A stretch of DNA of 50,102 nt, taken from positions 1-50,102 of the forward strand of contig JAJDCM010000406.1 in the NCBI GenBank assembly GCA_029260825.1, in the 5' to 3' direction. Below, piece by piece: positions 28,116 to 36,522 of the stretch; position 1 is the stretch's first letter, and the number at the start of each line of letters is the position of its first letter. Below the pieces are notes generated by a model that did not search any database, was not told the DNA's origin, and was given only the letters and a program-made list of their open reading frames with translations. The DNA comes from Planctomycetota bacterium. Its GTDB lineage: Bacteria > Planctomycetota > JACOTG01 > JAJDCM01. Position numbers and translations under genes: made by a program.

Positions 28116-29501
28116 ATGAAGAAGTGGATTCTTGGTTTCTTTTTGGTTGTCGTTTGGGCTAGCGGGGGTATCGATCTTGTTGCCTCCGAGGAGCGTGATC
28201 CGTCCTCATCGAAAAAGGAGGAGGTCGACCGTTTTCTTGATCTTCTTCGCATCGCGGATTCCCCGGCTCAGGATCGAGCGTTCGAGGCAATCAAGGTCGG
28301 CTGGAAACCATGGTTCGCACCTGCTGTTCTGGAGGTCCTGCGTCTCAACGAAGACCCGATCAATGAGCAACGCTTGTTTGGCTTGCTCGCGGAGAAAACA
28401 GGGGAGAGCTTTGGTTTCAGATTCGACTCCTGGTTTCGCTGGATCTGGAAGCAGAAACTTGAACTGCCTCCGGCCTACGTCCTGGTAAAGCGTGATTTGT
28501 ATGGCCTGATCGACCCCCGGTTCAAGGAGTACTTCAGCCCTGACAGGAAGTCGGAGATTCGGCTGGATGAGGTGCGTTGGGGAGGAGTGGTGCAGAATGG
28601 GATCCCTCCGCTTGTGAAGCCGGCATTATTGCCGATCTCGGAGGTGAAGGGATTCGAAGATACGGATGTTGTCTTCGGTCTTGTTCTGAACGGGGAGGCT
28701 CGAGCGTATCCCAGGAGAATTCTTGCCTGGCACGAGCTTGTTCTTGATGTCGTGGGAGGTGTTCCCATTGCCGGGGTCTACTGTACTTTGTGTGGGAGTA
28801 TGATCGTTTACCGGTCGGAGGTTGCAGGGAAACGATTCCATCTCGGGACGAGTGGGTTTCTATATCGATCGAACAAGCTCATGTTCGACAGGTCGACAAA
28901 TTCTCTCTGGAGCACTCTTCGAGGAAAACCAGTGATCGGTCCCTTGGTGGGGGAGGGCATTTCCCTTCCACGACAAAGCGTTGTCACCACGAATTTTGGG
29001 GATTGGAAGCGGCGGCATCCAGGTGGCAAGGTTCTTTCCCTGTCAACCGGCTTTGACCGGGACTACTCGGAAGGAGCCGCCTATCGGGATTACTTCGCTT
29101 CTCCCGACCTCATGTTTGCCGTTCCCGAGGTCGACTCCCGCTTGAAAAAGAAGGATGAAGTGTTGGCGATCTCTCCTATGGATGACGCGGTGCCTCCTCT
29201 GGCGATTTCCGTTTCTTACCTGCGGAAACATCCTGTGGTGCTGGAGCGAGTTGGTGTTGAATCGATTGTTATCTTGACGGATTCGTCTGGCGCTTCCCGG
29301 ATCTATTCCAATCCGCAGGGAATCAAGTTTCTTTCCTTTGACGGCGATTCTGTGGTCAAAGATGCTGAAGGGAATGCCTGGACCCAGGGTGAGGACCAAC
29401 TCCTTGCCCCCCGCGGCGAGGCTTTGAACCGAAGGGCAGCACACCGGGCATTTTGGTTTGGCTGGTACGCCGCGTTTCCGAAGACCCGACTGAAGAACTG
29501 A
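28116..29501 (+). CDS. Exported DUF3179 protein
   Basis: A 461-residue protein with an N-terminal signal (ILGFFLVVVWASGGIDLVAS). The DUF3179 domain is unmistakable: DTDVVFGLVLNGEARAYPRRILAWHELVLDVVGGVPIAGVYCTLCGSMIVY, with a conserved CxxC, then GTSGFLYRSNKLMFDRSTNSLWSTLRGKPVIGPLVG. The catalytic role of the family is unknown. Residues ~30-160 before the domain contain helical HEAT-like segments. The gene ends about 120 bases before a bidirectional terminator hairpin. An upstream GGAG lies four bases before the ATG, a rather short spacer. Confidence 0.87.
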   Translation: MKKWILGFFLVVVWASGGIDLVASEERDPSSSKKEEVDRFLDLLRIADSPAQDRAFEAIKVGWKPWFAPAVLEVLRLNEDPINEQRLFGLLAEKTGESFGFRFDSWFRWIWKQKLELPPAYVLVKRDLYGLIDPRFKEYFSPDRKSEIRLDEVRWGGVVQNGIPPLVKPALLPISEVKGFEDTDVVFGLVLNGEARAYPRRILAWHELVLDVVGGVPIAGVYCTLCGSMIVYRSEVAGKRFHLGTSGFLYRSNKLMFDRSTNSLWSTLRGKPVIGPLVGEGISLPRQSVVTTNFGDWKRRHPGGKVLSLSTGFDRDYSEGAAYRDYFASPDLMFAVPEVDSRLKKKDEVLAISPMDDAVPPLAISVSYLRKHPVVLERVGVESIVILTDSSGASRIYSNPQGIKFLSFDGDSVVKDAEGNAWTQGEDQLLAPRGEALNRRAAHRAFWFGWYAAFPKTRLKN

Positions 29502-29624
29502 CCGGAACTCCTGCGTCCTCGTCGATTCAACGGCGATCATTAGAAGCTCTCACGTCGACCCTGACTATACGAGACGCCCGGAGCCAGGCCTGACTTTGAC
29601 TGAACTGCAACGTCTATGAATAGC

Positions 29625-29657
29625 AAGAGCCAGTGTCCGCAATAGACACTGGCTCTT
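29625..29657. terminator. Bidirectional hairpin terminator
   Basis: AAGAGCCAGTGTC (29625-29637) and GACACTGGCTCTT (29645-29657) form a perfect 13-bp stem with a 7-base loop. It lies between the convergent DUF3179 and metalloprotease genes, so it can terminate transcription from both sides. Confidence 0.75.
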
Positions 29658-29680
29658 CGTCAAATTTCGTTGTTTGTTGA

Positions 29681-31405
29681 CTATGGCAGAATCAGCTCGA
29701 ACTCCACTCCGTTGGTTGCAGCCCACCCGCTTGGGCCTTGTGGATCCGGAATCCACATCTGGGCCCAGATGAGCGTTCCTGTCGGGAACGAGAAGGGGGA
29801 GGTGTCTGCTGAAAGCGAGACGGCGCCATTTGGCCCGGTTCTGGTGGGGCGAACGAAGTCGTCAAGGCGAGGAACCAGGGTTCCTGGTGGGCTTCCCCGA
29901 AATGGACGATACACGGCATCGAACGATGCAATCATATATCCGGTTCGGTTAAGGGGTGCTCTTGTTACGTCGAGGTCAAGCTCCCCCCGGTTCTTTGAGT
30001 AGCTGATTTCTAGCTTGGGGTTCCCGTTACTTCCGGGAAGAGAGAAGCCCAGGTTGACGGGAAACACTCCGCGGAAGTCTGGTAGGCAGCTGGAGTTCAC
30101 ATGGTTCCGCATGGTGTTCACCACGGCGGGATGAAAGAACGTCGTCACGTTGGACATGCCCCCGCTACAGAGATGACAGTAACTGAGGATGGTTCCGGTG
30201 TTGATGCAGGCCGTGTTGGATTGACATTGACCCCAGTATGCCTCGGGTGCACATTCATCGATCGGGGGACAAAAACTGTGGGTGTGCGGGCTCGAGAAAT
30301 TGTGCCCGAGTTCGTGGGCGATGACGACGAATGGCCAGTTAAAGCTTTGATTCGGAATGGCCTGACCGTCACCGTCGTACTGCTGGTCAGTGTGAATGTT
30401 TCCGCTGACCGCAAACCCGTACGATTGGTGACAGAGAACACCGCCGTAGGCGACTCCGCCACCTAGATTATCTCCACTGACGAAGTGATAGAGATCGGCC
30501 TGGACGGGAGCCGCTCCGTTGTCCCAGCGCTCTCGGAACTCATTCAGCAAATCTCCGGAGCCTCCACCACTTTCCTGGGTGCTCCAGGGATCGTTGATTC
30601 CGTTGGGATAGATGCTCATGTAGGGGTAGGTGAGGATGGTCCCGACCTGTTCGCGATAGCGGTCGCTGACCGCGCTCATGAGCGCCACGAGATAGTTGCG
30701 CGCGCTGTTGAAGTTGCCAAAGAGATCGTAGAATTGGTTATCGGTTTCGACGGCGATCCGACATTCCTTCAGGGGAAGGAGTGTTGTACCTCGTGATGAG
30801 GAAGGAAACCCGGAGGTCGCGTTTTTCAGCATGTCGTCTAGATTCGGTTGCTGGACCGAATCCAGGTCGCAAGTGAAGTCGGGGCGTAGCTCGAGTTCCA
30901 GCATGCTTTCTTCGGTCCGAATGTAGGACACTCGATTTCCTGAAAGCTCTTCGTTTGAGCCGGCAGTGATGTGAAAGGTCTGTTCCGTGCGGATCCAACC
31001 ATGGGAGCCATGACGGGAAAGAGCAAGGAACACATCGGATCCCGGAGCGTCTAGCACCTGACCCTTCCAGAGGGTGAGATCGAGACCTTGAAGTGTGGTT
31101 GGATCCTGAACACCATTCACGGTGATTCCACCGGGGGGATAGATAAGGGGGACTCGTTTGAGATCGAGATCAACAGTATTTCCATCAGGAAGGGGAACGC
31201 CGGCGAGCTGGACGGAAGAATGTTCAGCGAGGGCTGCTAGACCTTCGATGTTCGGGGTGAGCTGAAGCCCGGGGAAGGATGATGCGCTTGATGCTTCCAT
31301 GGGGAAGGCTTGGATCTGAACCGGGTCTTGGGCTTTGGCATCGGAAGCCAGGAGACCCAGGATTGCCACACTGCAAAGGAATGGAAAAAAAATGCCCACC
31401 TTCAT
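29681..31405 (-). CDS. Secreted reprolysin-type zinc metalloprotease
   Basis: The start is the ATG at 31405, preceded by AAAGGAGG with a 5-6 base spacer; a TTG directly before it is in frame but less likely. The 574-residue protein begins with a signal peptide (GIFFPFLCSVAILGLLASDAKA). The zinc site is HELGHNFSSPH (H364, E365, H368, H374), the HExxHxxxxxH pattern of metzincins, followed by a cysteine-rich stretch (CPPIDECAPEAYWGQC) and the Met-turn region around YCHLCSGGMSN. This places it in the reprolysin/ADAM-like group. A propeptide-like region precedes the catalytic domain, and a C-terminal domain of ~120 residues (KNRGELDLDVTRAP...GTLIWAQMWIPDPQGPSGWAATNG) is probably for attachment or sorting. 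The foldback element lies about 95 bases upstream. Confidence 0.9.
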   Translation of the reverse strand: MKVGIFFPFLCSVAILGLLASDAKAQDPVQIQAFPMEASSASSFPGLQLTPNIEGLAALAEHSSVQLAGVPLPDGNTVDLDLKRVPLIYPPGGITVNGVQDPTTLQGLDLTLWKGQVLDAPGSDVFLALSRHGSHGWIRTEQTFHITAGSNEELSGNRVSYIRTEESMLELELRPDFTCDLDSVQQPNLDDMLKNATSGFPSSSRGTTLLPLKECRIAVETDNQFYDLFGNFNSARNYLVALMSAVSDRYREQVGTILTYPYMSIYPNGINDPWSTQESGGGSGDLLNEFRERWDNGAAPVQADLYHFVSGDNLGGGVAYGGVLCHQSYGFAVSGNIHTDQQYDGDGQAIPNQSFNWPFVVIAHELGHNFSSPHTHSFCPPIDECAPEAYWGQCQSNTACINTGTILSYCHLCSGGMSNVTTFFHPAVVNTMRNHVNSSCLPDFRGVFPVNLGFSLPGSNGNPKLEISYSKNRGELDLDVTRAPLNRTGYMIASFDAVYRPFRGSPPGTLVPRLDDFVRPTRTGPNGAVSLSADTSPFSFPTGTLIWAQMWIPDPQGPSGWAATNGVEFELILP

Positions 31406-31408
31406 CAA

Positions 31409-31756
31409 AACCTCCTTTAGATCGTTTCCGTGAATCTTTGTTAACCCGATTCAGGGTAGATCTTATCGTGGAATGCGCAAAAGGACAATGGGAACGATCA
31501 GTGGTGTGATTCAGAAATATGGGGTGTTATGCGGGAGCGATCGGCGTTGCTGGCAAGGCGCGACACCGCAGGCATATATGAAAATACGTCGAGGATGGCG
31601 CAACGCAGGCAGCGGCGTCGAGGGCCACGCATAAGGCCTCAGATTTCTGAATCACGCCACTAGAGGAGGGGGGCGGTGGATGTTTTTGGGCATCACTGCT
31701 ATTCTTGATCCTGACCGAGCGGCGTTTCCCCAGCCCGCCTTGAAGGAGCTTTCACC
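31409..31756. other. Intergenic region carrying the foldback element
   Basis: This gap separates the divergent protease and 295-residue protein genes. About half of it is the foldback element at 31500-31661. Apart from ribosome binding sites at each end no other feature is visible; promoters for both genes presumably lie at either side of the element. Confidence 0.5.
31500..31661. mobile_element. Foldback MITE-like element
   Basis: The ends are AGTGGTGTGATTCAGAAAT (31500-31518) and ATTTCTGAATCACGCCACT (31643-31661), an inverted repeat with 18 of 19 matches. The symmetry continues inward: TTATGCG near 31527 pairs with CGCATAA near 31628, and both sides of the centre share GGCGTTGCTG/GACGCCGCTG-like stretches. 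Almost the whole 162 bp can therefore fold on itself. No open reading frame is inside. This is the architecture of a non-autonomous, IS-derived miniature element. No clear target duplication can be read. Confidence 0.65.
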
Positions 31757-32644
31757 GTGTTGACCCACCTGATTGCCACCGTGGCATGCCTTTTCAGTCA
31801 GGCTCCCCAGGCGAACCTTCACTATGCACCGATGCCTGGCCTCGTCCAGTTCTACGACATCACCACAACGACCAAGATGATGATCGATCCCGAGAAGAGC
31901 CCCCATCGATCGAACACGACGGTCCTCAAGCTCCGATGTCGTGTCGAGGTTGTCGCGGCCGATGAACGCACATTCACCGCGCAAATTCGTTGGGTTCGAT
32001 CTGAGGGAAGAGTCGGACTTCCCCTGATGGGCCGGGTGCGTTTCGATAGTCAGAAAGAGAACGACAACGAAAGTCTTCTGGGCGGTATTCGTGCTCCGTG
32101 GATGGCTCTTGCGGGGTTTGAGTATCATGTAATACTCGACCGATACGGAGAAATTGTATCCCTTCCCCGGGTCTCTCCTGTTCTTTCTGAAAAGAGGAAA
32201 GAGGTGCGCAAAGGACCCAATCCTCGGATGGTCCTGGGTCTCCTCGACGAGCCGGCTCTGAGAAGCCAGGTCCGCGCACTTTTCCCTTTGTACAGTCGAG
32301 ATTCAGTCCCGGTGGGGGGCAGCTGGTCGGTTTTATTGGACGAGCAGATCGGGAATAGCCAGTCGATCCGTTTTTCGAGCGTGAATCAAAGTCAGCTGAC
32401 TGAACTGGCGAAAGGATGTGCCAGGCTGAGAGTCGACATCTCATCGGAAGATGTTGGGAGCTCCGACGGGAATACGCTGACTCGAAACCAGGTGTGTGAA
32501 GTGAATACGAGCCATGGAATGCTGACGAGCGGTACCATGAACGCGGAGATCAGCAAGACTTCAAGGAAGCTCTTCTTCGGAAAGACCCGATTCAAGGTCA
32601 AGTATGAATCAGTCGTGGAGCCCGCCAAGGTGGGTTCAGATTGA
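31757..32644 (+). CDS. Exported hypothetical protein
   Basis: A GTG-initiated protein of 295 residues, supported by AAGGAG with an 8-base spacer. The start includes a short signal-like segment (THLIATVACLFSQA). The remainder is beta-rich with no catalytic motif: PGLVQFYDITTTTKMM..., FEYHVILDRYGEIVSL, ALFPLYSRDSVPVGGSW. The pattern (a first lipocalin-like half, then PVxxGxSW) recalls DUF6263-type proteins, but this is a weak resemblance. It is convergent with the emo-like gene, with a 9-base overlap at the 3' ends. Confidence 0.68.
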   Translation: MLTHLIATVACLFSQAPQANLHYAPMPGLVQFYDITTTTKMMIDPEKSPHRSNTTVLKLRCRVEVVAADERTFTAQIRWVRSEGRVGLPLMGRVRFDSQKENDNESLLGGIRAPWMALAGFEYHVILDRYGEIVSLPRVSPVLSEKRKEVRKGPNPRMVLGLLDEPALRSQVRALFPLYSRDSVPVGGSWSVLLDEQIGNSQSIRFSSVNQSQLTELAKGCARLRVDISSEDVGSSDGNTLTRNQVCEVNTSHGMLTSGTMNAEISKTSRKLFFGKTRFKVKYESVVEPAKVGSD

Positions 32645-34780
32645 ATCGCTCGTTGCCTCGGCGACGAGCTCGATCAAGTCTTTGACCACGATCTTATCTT
32701 CTTTTCCAAGAGCCCGGACCGCATCGGTATACATGGCGTAGTCTTTGGGGCATACGGTAACGAAGACTTCAACGCCGGGTACATCGAGGGCTTCTTCGAT
32801 TCGTTGCTCGCTGGTCCGCTTTTGTTCGTTGGAAGTGTCCATCCAGATTCGACCGCCACCGGCGCCGCAGCAGAACGTATTGGTTCCACATCGAGGCATT
32901 TCCAGGAGTTCGAGACCGATCGCCTTCATGATTTCTCGAGGAGCTTCCGTTTCACCGTTGTAGCGAGCGAGATAGCACGGATCGTGGAAGGTGACCTTCC
33001 TCTTTTGAGGGGTCTTGACCGGTAATTTTCCTTGCTGGATCAGTTCGGTGATCAAGTTCGTGTAGTGCAGAACCTCGTATTCAGCGCCAAGATCCGGATA
33101 TTCATTCCGCAGGGTGTTGAGGGTATGAGGGTCGGTCGTCACGATCCGCTTGAATTTCGCTTTCTTCAGTGCCTTGATGTTGTCTTCGGCGAGCATCTCG
33201 AAGAGGCCTTCTTCTCCCACTCTTCGCACGTCGTTTCCCGCGTTCCGTTCTCCGTCGTGAAGGATTCCAAAGTCAACGTTTGCATCATGAAGGATCTGGG
33301 CAACGATGCGGGAAAGGGCCTGGATTCGTGGGTCGTACGAAGCAAAATCTCCAACGAACCAGAGGAGATCCACCTCTTCTTTGCGCGCATCCTTGAGCTT
33401 GAACTTGAGTCCCTTCGTCCAGCGACTTCGTTTCTTGGGGGATTCTCCAAAGGAGTTCCCGTAGTCACCCAGGCTCATGAGAGCGTTTTGCAGGTTCTCA
33501 TCGAAGTTTCCGCCATCGACCAGGTGGCGTCGCATCTGGACGATGCTGGTGAGGTGTTCGATCCCCACCGGGCAGGTTTCCATGCAGGCCATGCATGTGG
33601 TGCAACTCCAGAGGGTCTCCGGGCGAATCACCTTGTCGGCGACATCGATGTGCCCGTTCCCGTCTGTCTTGTTCTGGACCGGCCATCTTGAACCGGTCTG
33701 GAATTTCTGCTTGAGCCACTCGGGAGTCCCTAGCGCTTCGTTGGCAAACGTCCTCAAATCCAGAATCAGATCCCGGGGTGAGAGAGTTGTTCCCGCTGCG
33801 GTCGCCGGGCAGGAGACATGACATCGGCCGCATTTTGTGCAGGCATCGAAATCGAGTAGCTCCTTCCAGGTGAAATCGGTGATGTGGGTGTAGCCCATGA
33901 CCTGACTTGCTTTTTTCCCTTCCTCGAGAGGTTCAGAAGAAAGAGGAAGTGACGGAAGACGGCGGCCCGTATCCGGGTCGTGAAAGACGAGGTTCGCGGC
34001 ATCGGTGAAGATATGCATCATCTTCGAGAAGGGGATGTAGGCGATGAAGAACATCACCAGGAGGGCGTGAAGCCACCAGGACCAGACGTGGGCGGTCACC
34101 ACACCCTCAACGTCCAGGATGGAGCCAGACATCGAGGCCAGAGCCCAGCCGACCGGTGACCAGCGCTCGAACTCCGGCATCGTCTCGGCTATGCGAAAGC
34201 CTTCGATGAAGTAACCCGAGATCGCGATCAAGAGGAGCAGCCAGACGAACAGCATGTCATCGGTGACAAAGCCGCTCCGGTCGACTTTTCCGTCCTGGGC
34301 ATCGGGCCGGTCGTAGTTGAGCTCGGGAAGTTTGAAGAAGGCGCGACGCACGATCATCATGATGAGCCCGAGAATGAACAGCACCCCGAAGATATCGAGG
34401 ATCAAAGAAAACCACAGATAAAACGTCCCCTGGAGTAACTTCAGGGAGAAGAAGCGAAGAACATCGTGATCGAGGGCTACGAGGACCGTGCCGATGAAAA
34501 GAACAACGAAACCCCAGAGGATGATGGTGTGAGCCAGGCCTCCGAATCGGTCACCTTTGCGCACCGTCGAATTGGTGGCAATCGTGATGAGTGCTCGCCA
34601 GATGCGTCCGCCCAGGTTGTCGAATCGGTTTTCTTTTCTTCCCCGTCGGTATTTTTGAATCCGACGATAGGAGCCGTAGAGGAAGATCCCGGTGGCTACC
34701 GCACTGACCACGTAGAAGACGACTTCCATCCAGGTGGAGAAATGGAGAAAGATCTCACGAGTTGGTGTCGCTTCAGGCAT
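32636..34780 (-). CDS. Membrane Fe-S oxidoreductase, Emo/EtfD-like (ETF:quinone oxidoreductase)
   Basis: A 714-residue fusion that probably takes electrons from EtfAB to the quinone pool. Residues ~1-270 form five transmembrane helices of the nitrate-reductase-gamma/cytochrome b type, with histidines in GLAHTIILWG, SWWLHALLV and KMMHIF as candidate heme ligands. Two 4Fe-4S motifs follow: CTKCGRCHVSCP and CTTCMACMETCP. The C-terminal half carries two CCG-like domains. The first has lost its cysteines (FASYDPR, GERNAGND, TDPHTL). The second is intact with HDPCYLARY, RCGTNTFCCGAGGGR and TVCPKDY. This matches the membrane partner of EtfAB in ETF-linked sHdr clusters. The ATG is 4 bases after the etfA stop. 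Confidence 0.88.
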   Translation of the reverse strand: MPEATPTREIFLHFSTWMEVVFYVVSAVATGIFLYGSYRRIQKYRRGRKENRFDNLGGRIWRALITIATNSTVRKGDRFGGLAHTIILWGFVVLFIGTVLVALDHDVLRFFSLKLLQGTFYLWFSLILDIFGVLFILGLIMMIVRRAFFKLPELNYDRPDAQDGKVDRSGFVTDDMLFVWLLLLIAISGYFIEGFRIAETMPEFERWSPVGWALASMSGSILDVEGVVTAHVWSWWLHALLVMFFIAYIPFSKMMHIFTDAANLVFHDPDTGRRLPSLPLSSEPLEEGKKASQVMGYTHITDFTWKELLDFDACTKCGRCHVSCPATAAGTTLSPRDLILDLRTFANEALGTPEWLKQKFQTGSRWPVQNKTDGNGHIDVADKVIRPETLWSCTTCMACMETCPVGIEHLTSIVQMRRHLVDGGNFDENLQNALMSLGDYGNSFGESPKKRSRWTKGLKFKLKDARKEEVDLLWFVGDFASYDPRIQALSRIVAQILHDANVDFGILHDGERNAGNDVRRVGEEGLFEMLAEDNIKALKKAKFKRIVTTDPHTLNTLRNEYPDLGAEYEVLHYTNLITELIQQGKLPVKTPQKRKVTFHDPCYLARYNGETEAPREIMKAIGLELLEMPRCGTNTFCCGAGGGRIWMDTSNEQKRTSEQRIEEALDVPGVEVFVTVCPKDYAMYTDAVRALGKEDKIVVKDLIELVAEATSDSI

Positions 34781-34784
34781 GGTT

Positions 34785-35750
34785 CTATTTCAGTTTTTCC
34801 GTGAGCGCGGGAACGATGTCGAAAAGATCTTCTGTTACTCCGTAGTGGGCATGCTCGAAAATGGGAGCGGTCTCATCGGTATTGATGGCAACGATGAGCT
34901 CGGCGTCCTTCATGCCTTCGATATGTTCCGGTGCGCCACTGATACCAAGGGCAATGTAAACCCTTGGCTTTACCTTCAAACCGGACTTTCCGACCTGCCG
35001 GTTCTTTTCCAGCCACTTGTTGTCGACGATCGGGCGTGAAGAACAAACGGCTCCGCCAAGAGCTTTTGCAAGCTCCTCGGCGAGGGGGAGGTTGTCTTCG
35101 CTTTGAATTCCTCGTCCGACCGCGACCAGGATGTCTTCCTGGGTGATGTCCACGTCGCCTGCTTCCGGCTGGATGAGACTCTTGAATCGAAGGCGCGTAT
35201 CGGAAAGCGCGGGAGGTGCCGCTAGGATCTCCAATTCTGGTGTGCCGTCTTTTTTCCCAGGCTCGGCCGGGAAAGATCCGGCAAGGATGCTCACGATTCC
35301 CGAGTCAGCGTCCAACACCGATTCGGAGTAGATCTTACCCCCATAAAGGTGGCTGGTGACGATTGCCGCATCGCCCTCCATTTCTACGTCAGCCGCGTAG
35401 GCAACAAGCGGGAGATTCCGCTCAACGGATAGCGAAGCTCCAAGATCCATTCCCATGGATGTATTGGCAATCAGTACCAGGCGCGGAGCTTTCTTCTCCA
35501 CCACGGAAGAAAGCGCGGTGAGGTAAGACTCGGGATTAAAGTGTTGAAGTTGAGGATCCTCAACTCCAATGACTTGATCAGCGACGCCAAGCTTCTCGGC
35601 CAAGGACTGAGCCGATGAGGTCAGCACCGCCGCCAGGAGCTTTCCTCCTGTTGCGGTTGCAAGCTCTCGTCCTTTCCCGAGGAGTTCAAAGGTAACGTCG
35701 GAAATCACATTGTCGAGGTGTTCGACGACGACCAGGATATCTTGGCTCAT
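34785..35750 (-). CDS. etfA: Electron transfer flavoprotein, alpha subunit
   Basis: A 321-residue ETF alpha subunit. The N-terminal domain (DILVVVEHLDNVISDVTFELLGKGRELA) is the ETF-alpha/beta fold. The C-terminal FAD-binding domain contains VAVGRGIQSEDNLPLAEELAKALGGAVCSSRPIVDNKW, VGKSGLKVKPRVYIALGISGAPEHIEGM and VAINTDETAPIFEHAHYGVTED, where the conserved arginine, SG and D residues contact FAD. It works as a heterodimer with EtfB, whose stop is only 2 bases upstream. In this context it is predicted to accept electrons from the sHdr complex and pass them to the membrane oxidoreductase encoded next. Confidence 0.95.
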   Translation of the reverse strand: MSQDILVVVEHLDNVISDVTFELLGKGRELATATGGKLLAAVLTSSAQSLAEKLGVADQVIGVEDPQLQHFNPESYLTALSSVVEKKAPRLVLIANTSMGMDLGASLSVERNLPLVAYAADVEMEGDAAIVTSHLYGGKIYSESVLDADSGIVSILAGSFPAEPGKKDGTPELEILAAPPALSDTRLRFKSLIQPEAGDVDITQEDILVAVGRGIQSEDNLPLAEELAKALGGAVCSSRPIVDNKWLEKNRQVGKSGLKVKPRVYIALGISGAPEHIEGMKDAELIVAINTDETAPIFEHAHYGVTEDLFDIVPALTEKLK

Positions 35751-35752
35751 TC

Positions 35753-36511
35753 CTAGCTTCTCTTCTCATTAATGATGTCTGCGATTCTTGACGCGATTTC
35801 TTCCGCGTCCCCCTCCAGCATTTCCGCACCTTCCCCTCGGGTGGGGGTGTACATGCGACGCACGCTTGTTCCCGAGCCGAGGTCGATGTCGCTGGCCTCT
35901 ACCTCGTCGAGCTCTGCTTCCTTCATCAGTTGACGCACTCGACTCACGGGAGCGTAGCGTGGAATGACTCGTGCGGCTTGAATTCCGAGCACGACCTTGG
36001 GCTCGGTCTCAAACTGAGCCATGATGCCTCCCGCGTATTCCTTGTGGAGAGTCAGGGTGTTTCCTTCGACCGCGATGTCGGTAACAACGCTCAAATGGGG
36101 GATGCCCAGAGTCTTTCCCAGCAACACTCCTAGCTGTCCGTCCCGATCATCGGCAGCTTGAACTCCCACGAGAACGAGGTCGTAGTCGATGTTGGAGAGG
36201 GCCTGGCCCATCGTTCGGGCCAGAGCGTGGGAGGAGAGACCTTCCGGCAGCCCGGTGACCTTGACCGCCCGATCCGCTCCCTTGGCCAGCGCGGTATAGA
36301 GGACTTTATCCGTTTCTTCGCTTTCCAGAGCCAACACGGTGACCGAGCCTCCGTGCTTTTCCTTCAGTTGAAGAGCTTCTTCCAGAGCATGGTCATCAAA
36401 CTCATTGATCCGGTAGGTGAGGAACTCGCGATCGATGTCGGTTCCATCCTCGTTGATCTCGAGTTCTTCTACAAGATCGGGGACGAGCTTGATCGGCACC
36501 ACAATGTTCAT
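35753..36511 (-). CDS. etfB: Electron transfer flavoprotein, beta subunit
   Basis: A 252-residue ETF beta subunit. The ATG at 36511 is chosen because the protein then begins with the typical MNIVVPIKLVPDLVEELEINEDG. The family motifs are DDHALEEALQLKEKHGGSVTVLALE, VLVGVQAADDRDGQLGVLLGKTLGIPHLS (the AMP/ADP-binding loop) and IPRYAPVSRVRQLMKE. It lies 11 bases after the cysteine-desulfurase-like gene and is directly coupled to etfA. The last ~40 residues (VRRMYTPTRGEGAEMLEGDAEEIASRIADIINEKRS) are typical of the C-terminal arm that wraps the alpha subunit. Confidence 0.95.
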   Translation of the reverse strand: MNIVVPIKLVPDLVEELEINEDGTDIDREFLTYRINEFDDHALEEALQLKEKHGGSVTVLALESEETDKVLYTALAKGADRAVKVTGLPEGLSSHALARTMGQALSNIDYDLVLVGVQAADDRDGQLGVLLGKTLGIPHLSVVTDIAVEGNTLTLHKEYAGGIMAQFETEPKVVLGIQAARVIPRYAPVSRVRQLMKEAELDEVEASDIDLGSGTSVRRMYTPTRGEGAEMLEGDAEEIASRIADIINEKRS

Positions 36512-36522
36512 GGGTTTTGTGT

